IMG/VR virus record: IMGVR_UViG_3300037119_004556
Span: 1 to 64,000 of that record
DNA length: 64,000 bases
From: a virus
Direction: 5' to 3' (one strand)
Shown: positions 40,742-47,400 of the stretch, one piece after another
Numbering within the stretch: position 1 is the stretch's first letter
Layout of the letters: every line of letters starts with the position of its first letter
Notes under the pieces: model-generated
What the model was told of the DNA's origin: nothing
What the model saw: only the letters and a program-made list of their open reading frames with translations
Database searches by the model: none
Made by a program: the position numbers and the translations under genes

Positions 40742-40811
40742 AGACCGCCGAGGAATCGAACCTCGATACCCGGCACCAAAGACCAGGGTCCTACCGTTGA
40801 ACGAGCGGTCA
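40742..40811 (-). tRNA. tRNA-Gln (TTG)
   Basis: Acceptor TGACCGC/GCGGTCT with unpaired first position, anticodon loop CTTTGGT. Confidence 0.85.
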
Positions 40812-40813
40812 GT

Positions 40814-40884
40814 CGGGGAGGTCAGAATCGAACTGACGCCATCCTGGTCCCAGGCCAGGTGCGAGACCACTACGCTGCTCCCCG
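40814..40884 (-). tRNA. tRNA-Pro (TGG), C33 variant
   Basis: Acceptor CGGGGAG/CTCCCCG, anticodon loop CCTGGGA with C instead of the near-universal T at position 33. Confidence 0.8.
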
Positions 40885-41046
40885 TACGCGTCCCAGCCCG
40901 ATGAGGGCCGGGGGTTCAGGGTTGCGGTCGGCGCGTGAGCACGGTTGAGAGCGTAGCAGACCCCGGTCCATGGTTGCCACAGGGTTTATCGCTGCGTGTG
41001 ATCGGCATCGCGCTGACGGCGCACATTTGACAGGTACTTTCGCGGT
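40885..41046. other. Intergenic region without a called element
   Basis: 162 bases between tRNA-Pro and the 41047 gene. TTTGACAGG occurs 16 bases before the GTG start on the plus strand, but I see no convincing -10. Confidence 0.4.
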
Positions 41047-41331
41047 GTGCCTGCCCCGGCGGAGTTCCAGGAGTACGTGCCGCTCACGGGCGCGGCGGCG
41101 ATGCTCGCGTTCCTGTTGAAGACGTGGATCACGAACTCCCGCGACCGTGAGCGCGAACGTAAAGACATGATCATCGAGCATCGCGACGCGATGGCCGCCA
41201 AGGACACCGCTCATCGACAAGCGATGATTGATGCCGTGGCCGACAAGGACGCCCACATCCGACATCTCCGCGAACGAGTCGCCGAGCAAGAGGCCGAACT
41301 ACGCGCGTCGAAGACCGGAGGGGCAGCATGA
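41047..41331 (+). CDS. Membrane-anchored coiled-coil protein (94 aa)
   Basis: GTG start. Short hydrophobic segment ([18 protein letters not shown]), then a long charged coiled coil ([20 protein letters not shown] ...). Coupled to the collagen-like gene by ATGA. Resembles lysis accessory (spanin-like) proteins in outline only. Confidence 0.6.
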   Translation: MPAPAEFQEYVPLTGAAAMLAFLLKTWITNSRDRERERKDMIIEHRDAMAAKDTAHRQAMIDAVADKDAHIRHLRERVAEQEAELRASKTGGAA

Positions 41332-42050
41332 GTAAGCGGGAGGGATTGGTGGTCGGAGCCGCGGCCGTGATCGTCGGGTGGCTCGGTGTGACGCTCGTGG
41401 CGAACGCCCGCAACGACGACAAGCAGGACGACCGGATCTCCACGGTCGAGAGCGGCGCCGCCGCGCTCGCCGGGGCGCTCGATGAGTTGCAGGCCAAGTA
41501 CCCGACGTTGTCGATCCCGTCGCCCGAGGCCGTTCTCGATAACGCCGGAGTCGGCGATCAAGTCGACATCCAGACCATCCAGGGCGAGCAGGGCGAGCAG
41601 GGCGTACCCGGCGCGCCAGGAGAACCAGGCGCACCGGGCGTAGGTGAACCTGGGTCGCCCGGCGCCCCTGGTGACACCGGCGCGCCAGGCGTGAGCGGAC
41701 CGCCCGGGCCGAGTGGCCCTCCTGGACCGAGTGGCCCGCCAGGGACCGGAGAGGCCGGTGAGACGGGCGCTACGGGACCGCCAGGGCCAGCGGGTCCGGA
41801 GGGGCCAGCGGGGCCATCACCGACGCAGGAGGAGCTACTGGCGGCAGTGACGCTGTACTGCTCGACGTTCAACTGTGTCGGTCCTGTCGGTCCGCAGGGG
41901 CCGGAAGGTCCGCAGGGTCCCGCCGGTCCGGCGGGTCCGCCCGGTGCTCAGGGTCCACCCGGACCCGGGCCGACGCAGGCGCAGTTGATCGCCGCCGTCC
42001 AGGCGTACTGCCAGGCGAGCCGCGGGAACTGCCGACCCGGCAACGGCTAG
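41328..42050 (+). CDS. Membrane-anchored collagen-like protein (240 aa)
   Basis: N-terminal membrane helix ([18 protein letters not shown]), coiled-coil spacer, then Gly-X-Y collagen repeats ([16 protein letters not shown] and similar) in two blocks. After each block comes a homologous Cys-containing module: [19 protein letters not shown] and [20 protein letters not shown]. Probably a trimeric surface stalk, displayed on the host or virion. Unlike normal fibre genes, it lies in the accessory region. Confidence 0.75.
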   Translation: MSKREGLVVGAAAVIVGWLGVTLVANARNDDKQDDRISTVESGAAALAGALDELQAKYPTLSIPSPEAVLDNAGVGDQVDIQTIQGEQGEQGVPGAPGEPGAPGVGEPGSPGAPGDTGAPGVSGPPGPSGPPGPSGPPGTGEAGETGATGPPGPAGPEGPAGPSPTQEELLAAVTLYCSTFNCVGPVGPQGPEGPQGPAGPAGPPGAQGPPGPGPTQAQLIAAVQAYCQASRGNCRPGNG

Positions 42051-42253
42051 TCGACGTCGAACACGACCTTGACACCGGCCGAGCCGTCAAGCAGTTCCTC
42101 GACGGTGCAGCCGCGGATCAGCGCGAACCCGGCGAGCGCGTCCTGCTGATGGTGGTAGCCCTCGCCGCTGTCGCCGAGTTTCTTGTAGTTCCCGTCAGCG
42201 ATCGCGGTCCAGCGGACCTCACCGGCATGGTCTTTCTTGACGTGCAGTTCCAT
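42047..42253 (-). CDS. YegP/DUF1508-like small protein (68 aa)
   Basis: [20 protein letters not shown] followed by [20 protein letters not shown] has the pattern of DUF1508-like domains (W/R-x-N-x-SGEGY). Stop overlaps the convergent collagen-like gene. Function unknown. Confidence 0.55.
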   Translation of the reverse strand: MELHVKKDHAGEVRWTAIADGNYKKLGDSGEGYHHQQDALAGFALIRGCTVEELLDGSAGVKVVFDVD

Positions 42254-42287
42254 GCCGGGATCGTAGACCCGGCGTCCACAGTCTGGT

Positions 42288-42360
42288 GGCGATGGCAGGA
42301 CTCGAACCTGCGACACGCGGTTCCGTAGACCGCTGCTCTAATCCACTGAGCTACATCACC
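42288..42360 (-). tRNA. tRNA-Arg (ACG)
   Basis: Acceptor GGTGATG/CATCGCC, anticodon loop CTACGGA. Confidence 0.9.
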
Positions 42361-42365
42361 TTGGT

Positions 42366-42437
42366 AGCGCGTGCGGGGATCGAACCCGCGATCTCCTGGT
42401 TGAAAGCCAGGCGTCCGTACCTCTCGACCAACGCGCC
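42366..42437 (-). tRNA. tRNA-Glu (TTC)
   Basis: Acceptor GGCGCGT/ACGCGCT, anticodon loop CTTTCAA. Confidence 0.9.
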
Positions 42438-42444
42438 TTGTAGT

Positions 42445-42514
42445 ACCGCCAGCGGGGGACGATCCCGCATTGTCAGGTTGAGAACCTGGTGTCCTGCCGT
42501 TAGACGATGGCGGC
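42445..42514 (-). tRNA. tRNA-Glu (CTC), unusual T-loop
   Basis: Acceptor GCCGCCA/TGGCGGT, anticodon loop TTCTCAA. T-loop ATCGTCC lacks the normal TTC start, so function is less certain. Confidence 0.7.
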
Positions 42515-42526
42515 TTGATTGTGAGT

Positions 42527-42598
42527 ACCGAGGACAGGAGTCGAACCTGCACTGGACGCATTTTGAGTGCGCTGCATCTGCCGTTGTGCTACCTCGGC
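42527..42598 (-). tRNA. tRNA-Leu (CAA), class I shape
   Basis: Acceptor GCCGAGG/CCTCGGT, anticodon loop CTCAAAA, variable loop only CCAGT. Confidence 0.75.
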
Positions 42599-42603
42599 TT
42601 GGT

Positions 42604-42677
42604 CCCGAGAGCGGGGGTCGAACCCGCACTGGTCGGCCCCTCAGACCGATGTCTCTGCCAGATTGGACTATCTCGGG
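42604..42677 (-). tRNA. tRNA-Leu (GAG), class I shape
   Basis: Acceptor CCCGAGA/TCTCGGG, anticodon loop CTGAGGG, variable loop only CCAGT. Confidence 0.8.
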
Positions 42678-42684
42678 ATTGAGT

Positions 42685-42760
42685 AGCGACGACGGGGATC
42701 GAACCCGCACTGGCCGGTTCCTGAAACCGGTGCCTCTGCCGTGGATTGGGCTACGTCGCT
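42685..42760 (-). tRNA. tRNA-Leu (CAG), class I shape
   Basis: Acceptor AGCGACG/CGTCGCT, anticodon loop TTCAGGA, variable loop only CCAGT, long D-loop. Confidence 0.8.
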
Positions 42761-42840
42761 AGGGACGAACGCGTCGACCTCGCGGTCAGCGTTCGAGTCG
42801 CTCTCGGAGTCGTAGCAATCGGGTCACGACACCGATGGTA

Positions 42841-43017
42841 TCACTCGGGTGTGACAGCCGCGTCGACGGTTTCGCTGTGCGCCCACAGAGCGCCCTGTTC
42901 CCGGCACGTCGCGCAGCACCATTCGTTCGGAGTGGTTTCCCGGAAGCGACGGCCGCATTCGAGAGCCGATGTCCCGCAGTGCGCACACGGCGTCGAGTCG
43001 TCAATCCCGATCTTCAC
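42841..43017 (-). CDS. Zinc-ribbon-like protein (58 aa)
   Basis: GTG at 43017 inside the end of the previous gene. CAHCG...CCATC two Cys pairs around RRFRETTPNEW indicate a zinc ribbon. Small DNA/RNA-binding or adaptor protein. Confidence 0.65.
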   Translation of the reverse strand: MKIGIDDSTPCAHCGTSALECGRRFRETTPNEWCCATCREQGALWAHSETVDAAVTPE

Positions 43018-43183
43018 GGCGTCCCGCCATCTCGCTCAGGTCGGCGTCCATCGAGGAACCGTTCGACTCGTACCAACGCCGCACCTCGTCGCGAGTGGCC
43101 AGCCCGGTGCGGCCGTACCACTCGCTGATCGAGGCGCGGATCTCGTCATCGACGTCGACCGTGAACGCGACCCGAACCTTCAT
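43001..43183 (-). CDS. Hypothetical protein (60 aa)
   Basis: MKVRVAFTVDVDDEIRASIS then EWYGRTGLATRDEVRRWYES, similar in outline to small ribbon-helix-helix-type proteins. Overlaps both neighbours. Function unknown. Confidence 0.6.
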   Translation of the reverse strand: MKVRVAFTVDVDDEIRASISEWYGRTGLATRDEVRRWYESNGSSMDADLSEMAGRREDRD

Positions 43184-43530
43184 GCGTACCACGACCGGCG
43201 TGTCGCCTCGGTCGGGGCGATGCGCTCGCCGCAGCCGAAGTCGAACGAGAGCATCCAGATGTTCTCGCCGCGCCAGGTCGACAGGTACGGGCGCTTCGTG
43301 AGGATTGTCTCGGACACGAACTTGCCGGGGACCGGCACGCACTTGTCGCTCATGAAGCCTTCCGAGCCGGGCACCGAGTGGGCGCCGATCTTGCGGATCT
43401 TCACGGTCTTCGCGGTGGTGGCGACGACCTCGAAGTAGTCGACGTTCGTTTGGTCGTAGCCCCACGAATACTCGAAGATGTCGCCGACGACGATGTCGTG
43501 AGTGGTGGGCGTTGCGGTGGTGGTTTCCAT
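43180..43530 (-). CDS. Conserved phage-type hypothetical protein, leaderless (116 aa)
   Basis: METTTATPTTHDIVVGDIFE; the block GDIFEYSWGYDQTNVDYFEV is one I recall in other phage and actinobacterial proteins. ATG is exactly six bases after GATAAT. Likely highly expressed early gene; function unknown. Confidence 0.7.
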   Translation of the reverse strand: METTTATPTTHDIVVGDIFEYSWGYDQTNVDYFEVVATTAKTVKIRKIGAHSVPGSEGFMSDKCVPVPGKFVSETILTKRPYLSTWRGENIWMLSFDFGCGERIAPTEATRRSWYA

Positions 43531-43536
43531 ACCTTG

Positions 43537-43566
43537 ATTATCTCCCATCCGGACCAGGGTTGTCAA
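43537..43566 (-). promoter_or_regulatory. Class I promoter TTGACA-N18-GATAAT
   Basis: TTGACA (43561-43566), spacer ACCCTGGTCCGGATGGGA, GATAAT (43537-43542), six bases, ATG. The upstream gene's TAA stop lies inside the -10. Confidence 0.9.
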
Positions 43567-43813
43567 GAGTCTTTACGCCGGTGAACTCGTGGCAGTTGCC
43601 GCAGTAGCCCTCCCGAATATCGTTCGGGTTGTACGAGGTCATGGCGCACACCGGGCAGGTGATGCTCGGCTCGCTCGTGGCGGGTCGGGCGCCCTCGGGG
43701 ACGTACCGGCAGACGGGGCAGAACGGCGTGCCCGCGGACCACGCCCAATCGAGGTTGTGCTCGGGGCACGACATCTCGATCCACCCGGCGTACTCGTCCC
43801 AGACGAACATCAT
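43538..43813 (-). CDS. Double zinc-ribbon protein (91 aa)
   Basis: MMFVWDEYAGWIEMSCPEHN; Cys pairs CPVC, CPVC and CGNC indicate two zinc ribbons. Overlaps the upstream gene start (ATGA type). Function unknown. Confidence 0.65.
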   Translation of the reverse strand: MMFVWDEYAGWIEMSCPEHNLDWAWSAGTPFCPVCRYVPEGARPATSEPSITCPVCAMTSYNPNDIREGYCGNCHEFTGVKTLDNPGPDGR

Positions 43814-44004
43814 TCGCCCGCCATCGCGCAGGCGTGCTCGTTGGCGTCGCTCTCGGCGTCGCGGCGCGAGACCATCTCGCGTCCGACCCAGCCGCAGTCG
43901 CAGGTCGCGAAGTAGGCGGTGGTCTTGGCGAACGCCAGGCCGGGCATCCGCTCAAAGTGGACCTCAGTGCGGTGGCGGTGGTCGCCTGTGTGCTTCGTGT
44001 TCAT
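43810..44004 (-). CDS. Small Cys-containing protein (64 aa)
   Basis: MNTKHTGDHRHRTEVHFERM then ATCDCGWVGREMVSRRDAES, a single CxC ribbon with a helical end. Coupled operon gene; function unknown. Confidence 0.6.
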   Translation of the reverse strand: MNTKHTGDHRHRTEVHFERMPGLAFAKTTAYFATCDCGWVGREMVSRRDAESDANEHACAMAGE

Positions 44005-44258
44005 CGTGCTCCGATCCTTGCGCGGAAGTCGCCGATCGCGGCGTCCTTGGCGGCGGCGATGGTGGCCTCGCTGAACGGCTCGTGGGCGTTGAAGTAGTGG
44101 CCGACCTCGGCGTCCCACTCGGTCTCGCCTGGACGCAGGTAGGCGTCCCAGGTGACGAACTCGTGAGCGTTCCACGTCGCGAGCACGACCGCTGTGGCCG
44201 TCTCGCCCTCGTAGTTGATGGCAGCGCGCAGAACGGTCGCCCCGTTGGTCAGTTTCAT
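44001..44258 (-). CDS. Hypothetical protein (85 aa)
   Basis: MKLTNGATVLRAAINYEGET, then TWNAHEFVTWDAYLRPGETE, a mixed beta/helix protein I have seen as a conserved phage hypothetical. Coupled to both neighbours. Confidence 0.65.
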   Translation of the reverse strand: MKLTNGATVLRAAINYEGETATAVVLATWNAHEFVTWDAYLRPGETEWDAEVGHYFNAHEPFSEATIAAAKDAAIGDFRARIGAR

Positions 44259-44512
44259 GTTGGTGCTCCGTGGTACTCGTGGGCGCCGTGCTTGGCGCAC
44301 CTGGGGTTGACGATGAAGTCGCCGGGGCGACGGTCGCACAGGCACGCCGTGTCGAGGATGAAGTCGCCGGTGCGGCGCAGCCGCAGCAGAGTCTCCATGC
44401 TGTCGGACCGCTTGACGATGACCGGCTTGTCGGTGTAGCGGCGCAGCAGGATGAAGCGTCGCATCGAGGCGACGCGGATCTTGCCGAGCGGCGTGTTGAA
44501 GGTGCCGGTCAC
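44255..44512 (-). CDS. Hypothetical protein (85 aa)
   Basis: MTGTFNTPLGKIRVASMRRF, basic N-terminus and Cys/His-containing end (CLCDRRPGDFIVNPRCAKHG). Possible metal-binding, nucleic-acid-associated protein. Confidence 0.6.
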   Translation of the reverse strand: MTGTFNTPLGKIRVASMRRFILLRRYTDKPVIVKRSDSMETLLRLRRTGDFILDTACLCDRRPGDFIVNPRCAKHGAHEYHGAPT

Positions 44513-44706
44513 GAGAGTGCCTTTCCGTGGGCGAGGTGAAGCAGCGCCTTCTCGACCTCGTCGGCGATGACGCTGCGGCTGGCGTTGTTGAGGTAGCGGT
44601 TGGTGAGCGTGTCGCTCAGATGGATCTCGGACAGTTCGGCCCCCTCCAACTCGAAGGTGACCGACTCTCCGTCGTAGGTGACCGTGACGGTGGCGTTCAT
44701 GCTCAT
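44509..44706 (-). CDS. Hypothetical protein (65 aa)
   Basis: MSMNATVTVTYDGESVTFEL then a helical C-terminus. Overlaps both neighbours. Function unknown. Confidence 0.6.
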   Translation of the reverse strand: MSMNATVTVTYDGESVTFELEGAELSEIHLSDTLTNRYLNNASRSVIADEVEKALLHLAHGKALS

Positions 44707-44942
44707 GCCTCGGCGAATCCGAAGTAGAAGCGGGGGCGACCGCTGAACATCAGCGTGCCCTTGACGCCATCGGACCGGCGCCGGACCATCACGAACGGGG
44801 CGAGGAATCCGATCGCCTCGAACTCGGCGGTCATCTCGTCGGTCGTCCAGACCGGCTCACCGCGCTCGGCCGCGGCGAGCGCCTCGGCGGGCATGGTCGG
44901 GATCAACTCCCGTCGTGCGGCTTCGGTGGGATCTGACATCAC
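44703..44942 (-). CDS. Conserved hypothetical protein (79 aa)
   Basis: Helical N-terminus, then VWTTDEMTAEFEAIGFLAPF and VMVRRRSDGVKGTLMF, a small alpha/beta protein pattern common in actinophages. A second ATG lies one codon in. Confidence 0.65.
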   Translation of the reverse strand: MMSDPTEAARRELIPTMPAEALAAAERGEPVWTTDEMTAEFEAIGFLAPFVMVRRRSDGVKGTLMFSGRPRFYFGFAEA

Positions 44943-45133
44943 GTCACCTCCGTGACCGTGAACTCGTCAAGGGGGAGCATCTCATCGAACTCCCGCAGGA
45001 TGTACATCGACGCCCAGGCGGCGAGTGCTCGCGGGGTCCGTTCGACCTCGGAGTCCATCACCAGCGGATGCGACAGGTTCGGGTGGCTGACTTCGTAAGT
45101 GTGGGTCATGGTGGTGGTGGTTTCCTTTCTCAC
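44939..45133 (-). CDS. Hypothetical protein with alternative leaderless/RBS starts (64 aa)
   Basis: A leaderless GTG at 45133 lies six bases after GATAAT and reads VRKETTTTMTHTYEV. A second in-frame ATG at 45109 has the SD cassette AGAAAGGA before it. Either start gives the same C-terminus. Dual starts may be regulatory. Confidence 0.6.
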   Translation of the reverse strand: MRKETTTTMTHTYEVSHPNLSHPLVMDSEVERTPRALAAWASMYILREFDEMLPLDEFTVTEVT

Positions 45134-45139
45134 GTCTTG

Positions 45140-45169
45140 ATTATCTCCCATCCGGACTAAGGTTGTCAA
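45140..45169 (-). promoter_or_regulatory. Class I promoter TTGACA-N18-GATAAT
   Basis: TTGACA (45164-45169), spacer ACCTTAGTCCGGATGGGA, GATAAT (45140-45145), six bases, GTG. Confidence 0.9.
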
Positions 45170-45175
45170 GAGTAT

Positions 45176-45439
45176 TCACGACGCTCGGCGGGCGGCGAAG
45201 GTGAGATCCTCGGCCAGCCGTGCGGCGTTTGACCAGGCCGACTCGCCGTAGAACGGGACGGTGCCGCCCTTGCCCTTGACGGCGGGCTTGCCGTAGGCGT
45301 CGACAACTCGGTAGGCACCGGCTCGGAACACGTCGCCGGTCTTCGTGTCGAGCGCATCAGCGAACATCACGAAGAACATGTCGCGTGGGCCGAGTTCGCC
45401 GTCGACTGTCCAGTCGCCGTGGACCTTGTAGCGGCTCAT
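45176..45439 (-). CDS. Hypothetical protein (87 aa)
   Basis: MSRYKVHGDWTVDGELGPRD then MFFVMFADALDTKTGDVFRA, compact alpha/beta. Coupled to the upstream gene by TGATG. Function unknown. Confidence 0.6.
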   Translation of the reverse strand: MSRYKVHGDWTVDGELGPRDMFFVMFADALDTKTGDVFRAGAYRVVDAYGKPAVKGKGGTVPFYGESAWSNAARLAEDLTFAARRAS

Positions 45440-45591
45440 CAGTTGGCCTCGCAGTCGTGGCCGTTGGTGAACTCGTCGGCGTCGGTCGGGTCGCACAGGT
45501 CGAACACCCGGCCGCACTCGCGACACTTCCGGGTGAAGCCGACCGGGATGACCATCACGTGTTCCTTGAGGAACTTCTCGAAGTCGGTCAT
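45439..45591 (-). CDS. Zinc-ribbon protein (50 aa)
   Basis: MTDFEKFLKEHVMVIPVGFT then CRECGRVFDLC and a final Cys, a small zinc ribbon. ATG overlaps the upstream stop; ribosome-binding site AGAAAGGAAACCACC is inside the upstream gene. Confidence 0.65.
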   Translation of the reverse strand: MTDFEKFLKEHVMVIPVGFTRKCRECGRVFDLCDPTDADEFTNGHDCEAN

Positions 45592-45797
45592 GGGGTGGTT
45601 TCCTTTCTCATTCGGGCGAGCGCCTCGGCGCGGGCCTTGGCGGCGGTGAGCGTGAGGTGGGCGGTTCGTCCGTGGTCACCGGCGGGCGACAGGAACCAAA
45701 GGCCGTCGCCGTGCGGGTTCTTGTCCACGGCTCCTACCTCGCTCTTGTAGCCGATCACCCGACCACCGGGGTCGGTCACTCGTGTCCATCGGGTCAT
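45588..45797 (-). CDS. Hypothetical protein (69 aa)
   Basis: MTRWTRVTDPGGRVIGYKSE, beta-rich, ending MRKETTP because its last codons are the SD cassette of the next gene. Preceded by its own GAAAGGAAACCACCACC. Confidence 0.6.
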   Translation of the reverse strand: MTRWTRVTDPGGRVIGYKSEVGAVDKNPHGDGLWFLSPAGDHGRTAHLTLTAAKARAEALARMRKETTP

Positions 45798-45826
45798 CGG
45801 TGGTGGTTTCCTTTCGTCTGGCTGAA

Positions 45827-45868
45827 CGGGGAGTCGGAGCCAGTGGGTGGGCGGCTCACGACTCCCCG
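45827..45868 (-). terminator. Long hairpin overlapping a microprotein stop
   Basis: CGGGGAGTCG/CGACTCCCCG ten-base-pair stem with an inner GAGCC/GGCTC extension. No T-tract; may act as mRNA processing or attenuation hairpin between 45856-45927 and 45797. Confidence 0.5.
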
Positions 45869-45927
45869 GGCAGCCTCCCGGCGACGTAGTTGTCGGGTTG
45901 TGGTACCCGGCCGGGAAGCTGGCTCAT
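45856..45927 (-). CDS. Microprotein (23 aa)
   Basis: MSQLPGRVPQPDNYVAGRLP then GES, preceded by GGAGAAACCACCACGACAGA, a spaced form of the SD cassette. Short but with a clear ribosome-binding site. Confidence 0.45.
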   Translation of the reverse strand: MSQLPGRVPQPDNYVAGRLPGES

Positions 45928-45959
45928 GGGTTCTGTCGTGGTGGTTTCTCCTCTCTCGG

Positions 45960-45977
45960 ACGTTTCACGTGAAACGT
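45960..45977. promoter_or_regulatory. parS-like palindrome
   Basis: ACGTTTCACGTGAAACGT is an 18-bp perfect palindrome containing GTTTCACGTGAAAC, the core of the bacterial chromosomal parS site bound by ParB. It lies in a gap between two minus-strand genes. Confidence 0.75.
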
Positions 45978-45982
45978 TCCGG

Positions 45983-46192
45983 CTAGCTGATGACCTTCGT
46001 GATCACCCCGTTGACGACGGCCACCCTGGCGTACCAGGTGTGAGCGGCCGGGAAGTGGGGACCTTCGAGGCTGGCCGTCCCGTTCTCGGGGGCGACTCCC
46101 AGGCCGGGGTTGAAGATCCCGACCTTCTCGCCCGCGGCTACGGCCTCTTTCAAGGCTTTCTTCGTCTTGAAGTTCCTGTCGGCGTAGGCCAT
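45983..46192 (-). CDS. Conserved actinobacterial/phage hypothetical protein (69 aa)
   Basis: MAYADRNFKTKKALKEAVAA, then VGIFNPGLG and GPHFPAAHTWYARVAVVNG. I recognise this as a small family present in Streptomyces and their phages, of unknown function. Preceded by the SD cassette GAAAGGAAACCACCACT. Confidence 0.7.
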   Translation of the reverse strand: MAYADRNFKTKKALKEAVAAGEKVGIFNPGLGVAPENGTASLEGPHFPAAHTWYARVAVVNGVITKVIS

Positions 46193-46211
46193 GAGTGGTG
46201 GTTTCCTTTCC

Positions 46212-46230
46212 GTGAGGGTCCTTCCCTCAC
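46212..46230 (-). promoter_or_regulatory. 5'-UTR hairpin before SD cassette
   Basis: GTGAGGG/CCCTCAC seven-base-pair stem between the class I promoter and the SD of the 46192 gene; unlike the leaderless family members, this gene has a structured leader. Confidence 0.5.
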
Positions 46231-46236
46231 AAGAGA

Positions 46237-46266
46237 ATCTTAGGTCATCGTGACTAGGGTTGTCAA
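46237..46266 (-). promoter_or_regulatory. Class I promoter TTGACA-N18-TAAGAT
   Basis: TTGACA (46261-46266), spacer ACCCTAGTCACGATGACC, TAAGAT (46237-46242). Confidence 0.85.
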
Positions 46267-46267
46267 G

Positions 46268-46429
46268 TCACTTGCCAGGTTCGATGGGTCCGAGGATCAT
46301 TGCCAGGTACTCGGTCAGCGCCGCCCAGGCCGGGAACTCGCTGAACGGCGGCAGGCGCCGATCGCCCAGACGGATCGTGATGTTCGAGGCGTCGAGGCTG
46401 ATGGGTGGGTGGTTGGCGGTGGCGATCAC
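46268..46429 (-). CDS. Hypothetical protein (53 aa)
   Basis: GTG at 46429 overlaps the upstream stop (GTGA). Reads VIATANHPPISLDASNITIR then a helical end. Function unknown. Confidence 0.55.
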   Translation of the reverse strand: MIATANHPPISLDASNITIRLGDRRLPPFSEFPAWAALTEYLAMILGPIEPGK

Positions 46430-46665
46430 TTGTTCCTCGCTTTCGTGGCGGTGGGGTTCGCGGCCAGCCACGCTTTCTTCGCGGCCAGCTTGGCCTCCCA
46501 ACGCTTGGCGTTCGCCAGGTGCATCGGGCACAGGTCCGATCCGGGCGCGACGTTGGCGCCGCAGATGACAGGGCGGGTCGTGAACGACTCTTTGCCCTTG
46601 CCGAGGACGCCCCGGCTGACCCGGACATTCTTGATCTTGCCGCAGGTGGTGGGACCCTCTCTCAC
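46426..46665 (-). CDS. Zinc-binding, Lys-rich protein, leaderless GTG (79 aa)
   Basis: GTG at 46665 is exactly six bases after CATAAT. VREGPTTCGKIKNVRVSRGV; Cys residues (CGK, CGA, CPMHL) plus a C-terminal basic helix (KRWEAKLAAKKAW) suggest nucleic acid binding. Confidence 0.6.
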   Translation of the reverse strand: MREGPTTCGKIKNVRVSRGVLGKGKESFTTRPVICGANVAPGSDLCPMHLANAKRWEAKLAAKKAWLAANPTATKARNK

Positions 46666-46671
46666 GTCTTC

Positions 46672-46701
46672 ATTATGCGCAGACGGACTAGGGTTTGTCA
46701 A
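46672..46701 (-). promoter_or_regulatory. Class I promoter TTGACA-N18-CATAAT
   Basis: TTGACA (46696-46701), spacer AACCCTAGTCCGTCTGCG, CATAAT (46672-46677), six bases, GTG. Confidence 0.9.
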
Positions 46702-46715
46702 GACTGTTGACGTCC

Positions 46716-46853
46716 CTAGTCCGGATCTGCGGGGAGGTCCGCCGGTGGCCACGGCATCGTCTCGAAGACGAAGTAGGCGTCGAAGCGCCGCTTGGCGCGC
46801 CGCTCGTTGTCCGTCATCGCGTCGGGGTCCAGGTCGTAACGCGGACGCAGCAT
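46716..46853 (-). CDS. Small hypothetical protein (45 aa)
   Basis: MLRPRYDLDPDAMTDNERRA then FDAYFVFETMPWPPADLPAD. Strong ribosome-binding site GAGGAGGAAACCACC. Expressed with the tRNA array upstream. Function unknown. Confidence 0.55.
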   Translation of the reverse strand: MLRPRYDLDPDAMTDNERRAKRRFDAYFVFETMPWPPADLPADPD

Positions 46854-46884
46854 GGTGGTTTCCTCCTCTCGTGGCGGTTTGAGC

Positions 46885-46954
46885 GGGACCGGAAGGAATC
46901 GAACCCTCGTAGCCTGGACTGGAATCAGGCGCCCTACCACTGGACGACGTTCCC
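46885..46954 (-). tRNA. tRNA-Trp (CCA)
   Basis: Acceptor GGGAACG/CGGTCCC (one mismatch), anticodon loop TTCCAGT. Confidence 0.85.
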
Positions 46955-46964
46955 TATGTTGAGC

Positions 46965-47035
46965 GCCACCGGCGGGTGCTGACCCCGCGACTTCCGGCTT
47001 GACGGGCCGGTACTCTGCCGTTGAGTTACGGCGGC
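46965..47035 (-). tRNA. tRNA-Asp (GTC), C33 variant, unusual T-loop
   Basis: Acceptor GCCGCCG/CGGTGGC, anticodon loop CCGTCAA with C33, T-loop GTCAGCA, G73 discriminator. Second Asp gene; may be degenerate. Confidence 0.65.
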
Positions 47036-47037
47036 GT

Positions 47038-47109
47038 GGAGAGGACGGGAGTCGAACCCGCAACCTTCTGCGTGCGAAGCAGTTGCTCTACCCTCTGAGC
47101 TTCATCCCC
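47038..47109 (-). tRNA. tRNA-Ala (CGC)
   Basis: Acceptor GGGGATG/CCTCTCC with the G3-T70 wobble pair that defines Ala identity; anticodon loop TTCGCAC. Confidence 0.85.
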
Positions 47110-47178
47110 ATTTTCTGTCCCGCCGCCACGCGTTCCGGCGACGGTCCCAGGCTGGTGACTCGGGCCTGGGCCTTGGGC

Positions 47179-47250
47179 GACGGTGACAGGACTCGAACCT
47201 GCGACACCCAGCTTCGGAAGCTGGTGCTCTATCCACTGAGCTACACCATC
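47179..47250 (-). tRNA. tRNA-Arg (CCG)
   Basis: Acceptor GATGGTG/CACCGTC, anticodon loop TTCCGAA. Confidence 0.9.
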
Positions 47251-47328
47251 AGTTCATTCTGGCAGTTCGACGCCCGGGCCGCACCCCGGGTTTTCAGCGG
47301 GTCATTCAAGTCTCGCCGAACTGCTCGT

Positions 47329-47400
47329 CCGAATGGAGAGGCTCGAACTCCCGACCCCCTGGTCCCAAACCAGGTGCGCTACCAACTGCGCCACATTCGG
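47329..47400 (-). tRNA. tRNA-Pro (TGG)
   Basis: Acceptor CCGAATG/CATTCGG, anticodon loop TTTGGGA with normal T33; second Pro(TGG) gene. Confidence 0.9.
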
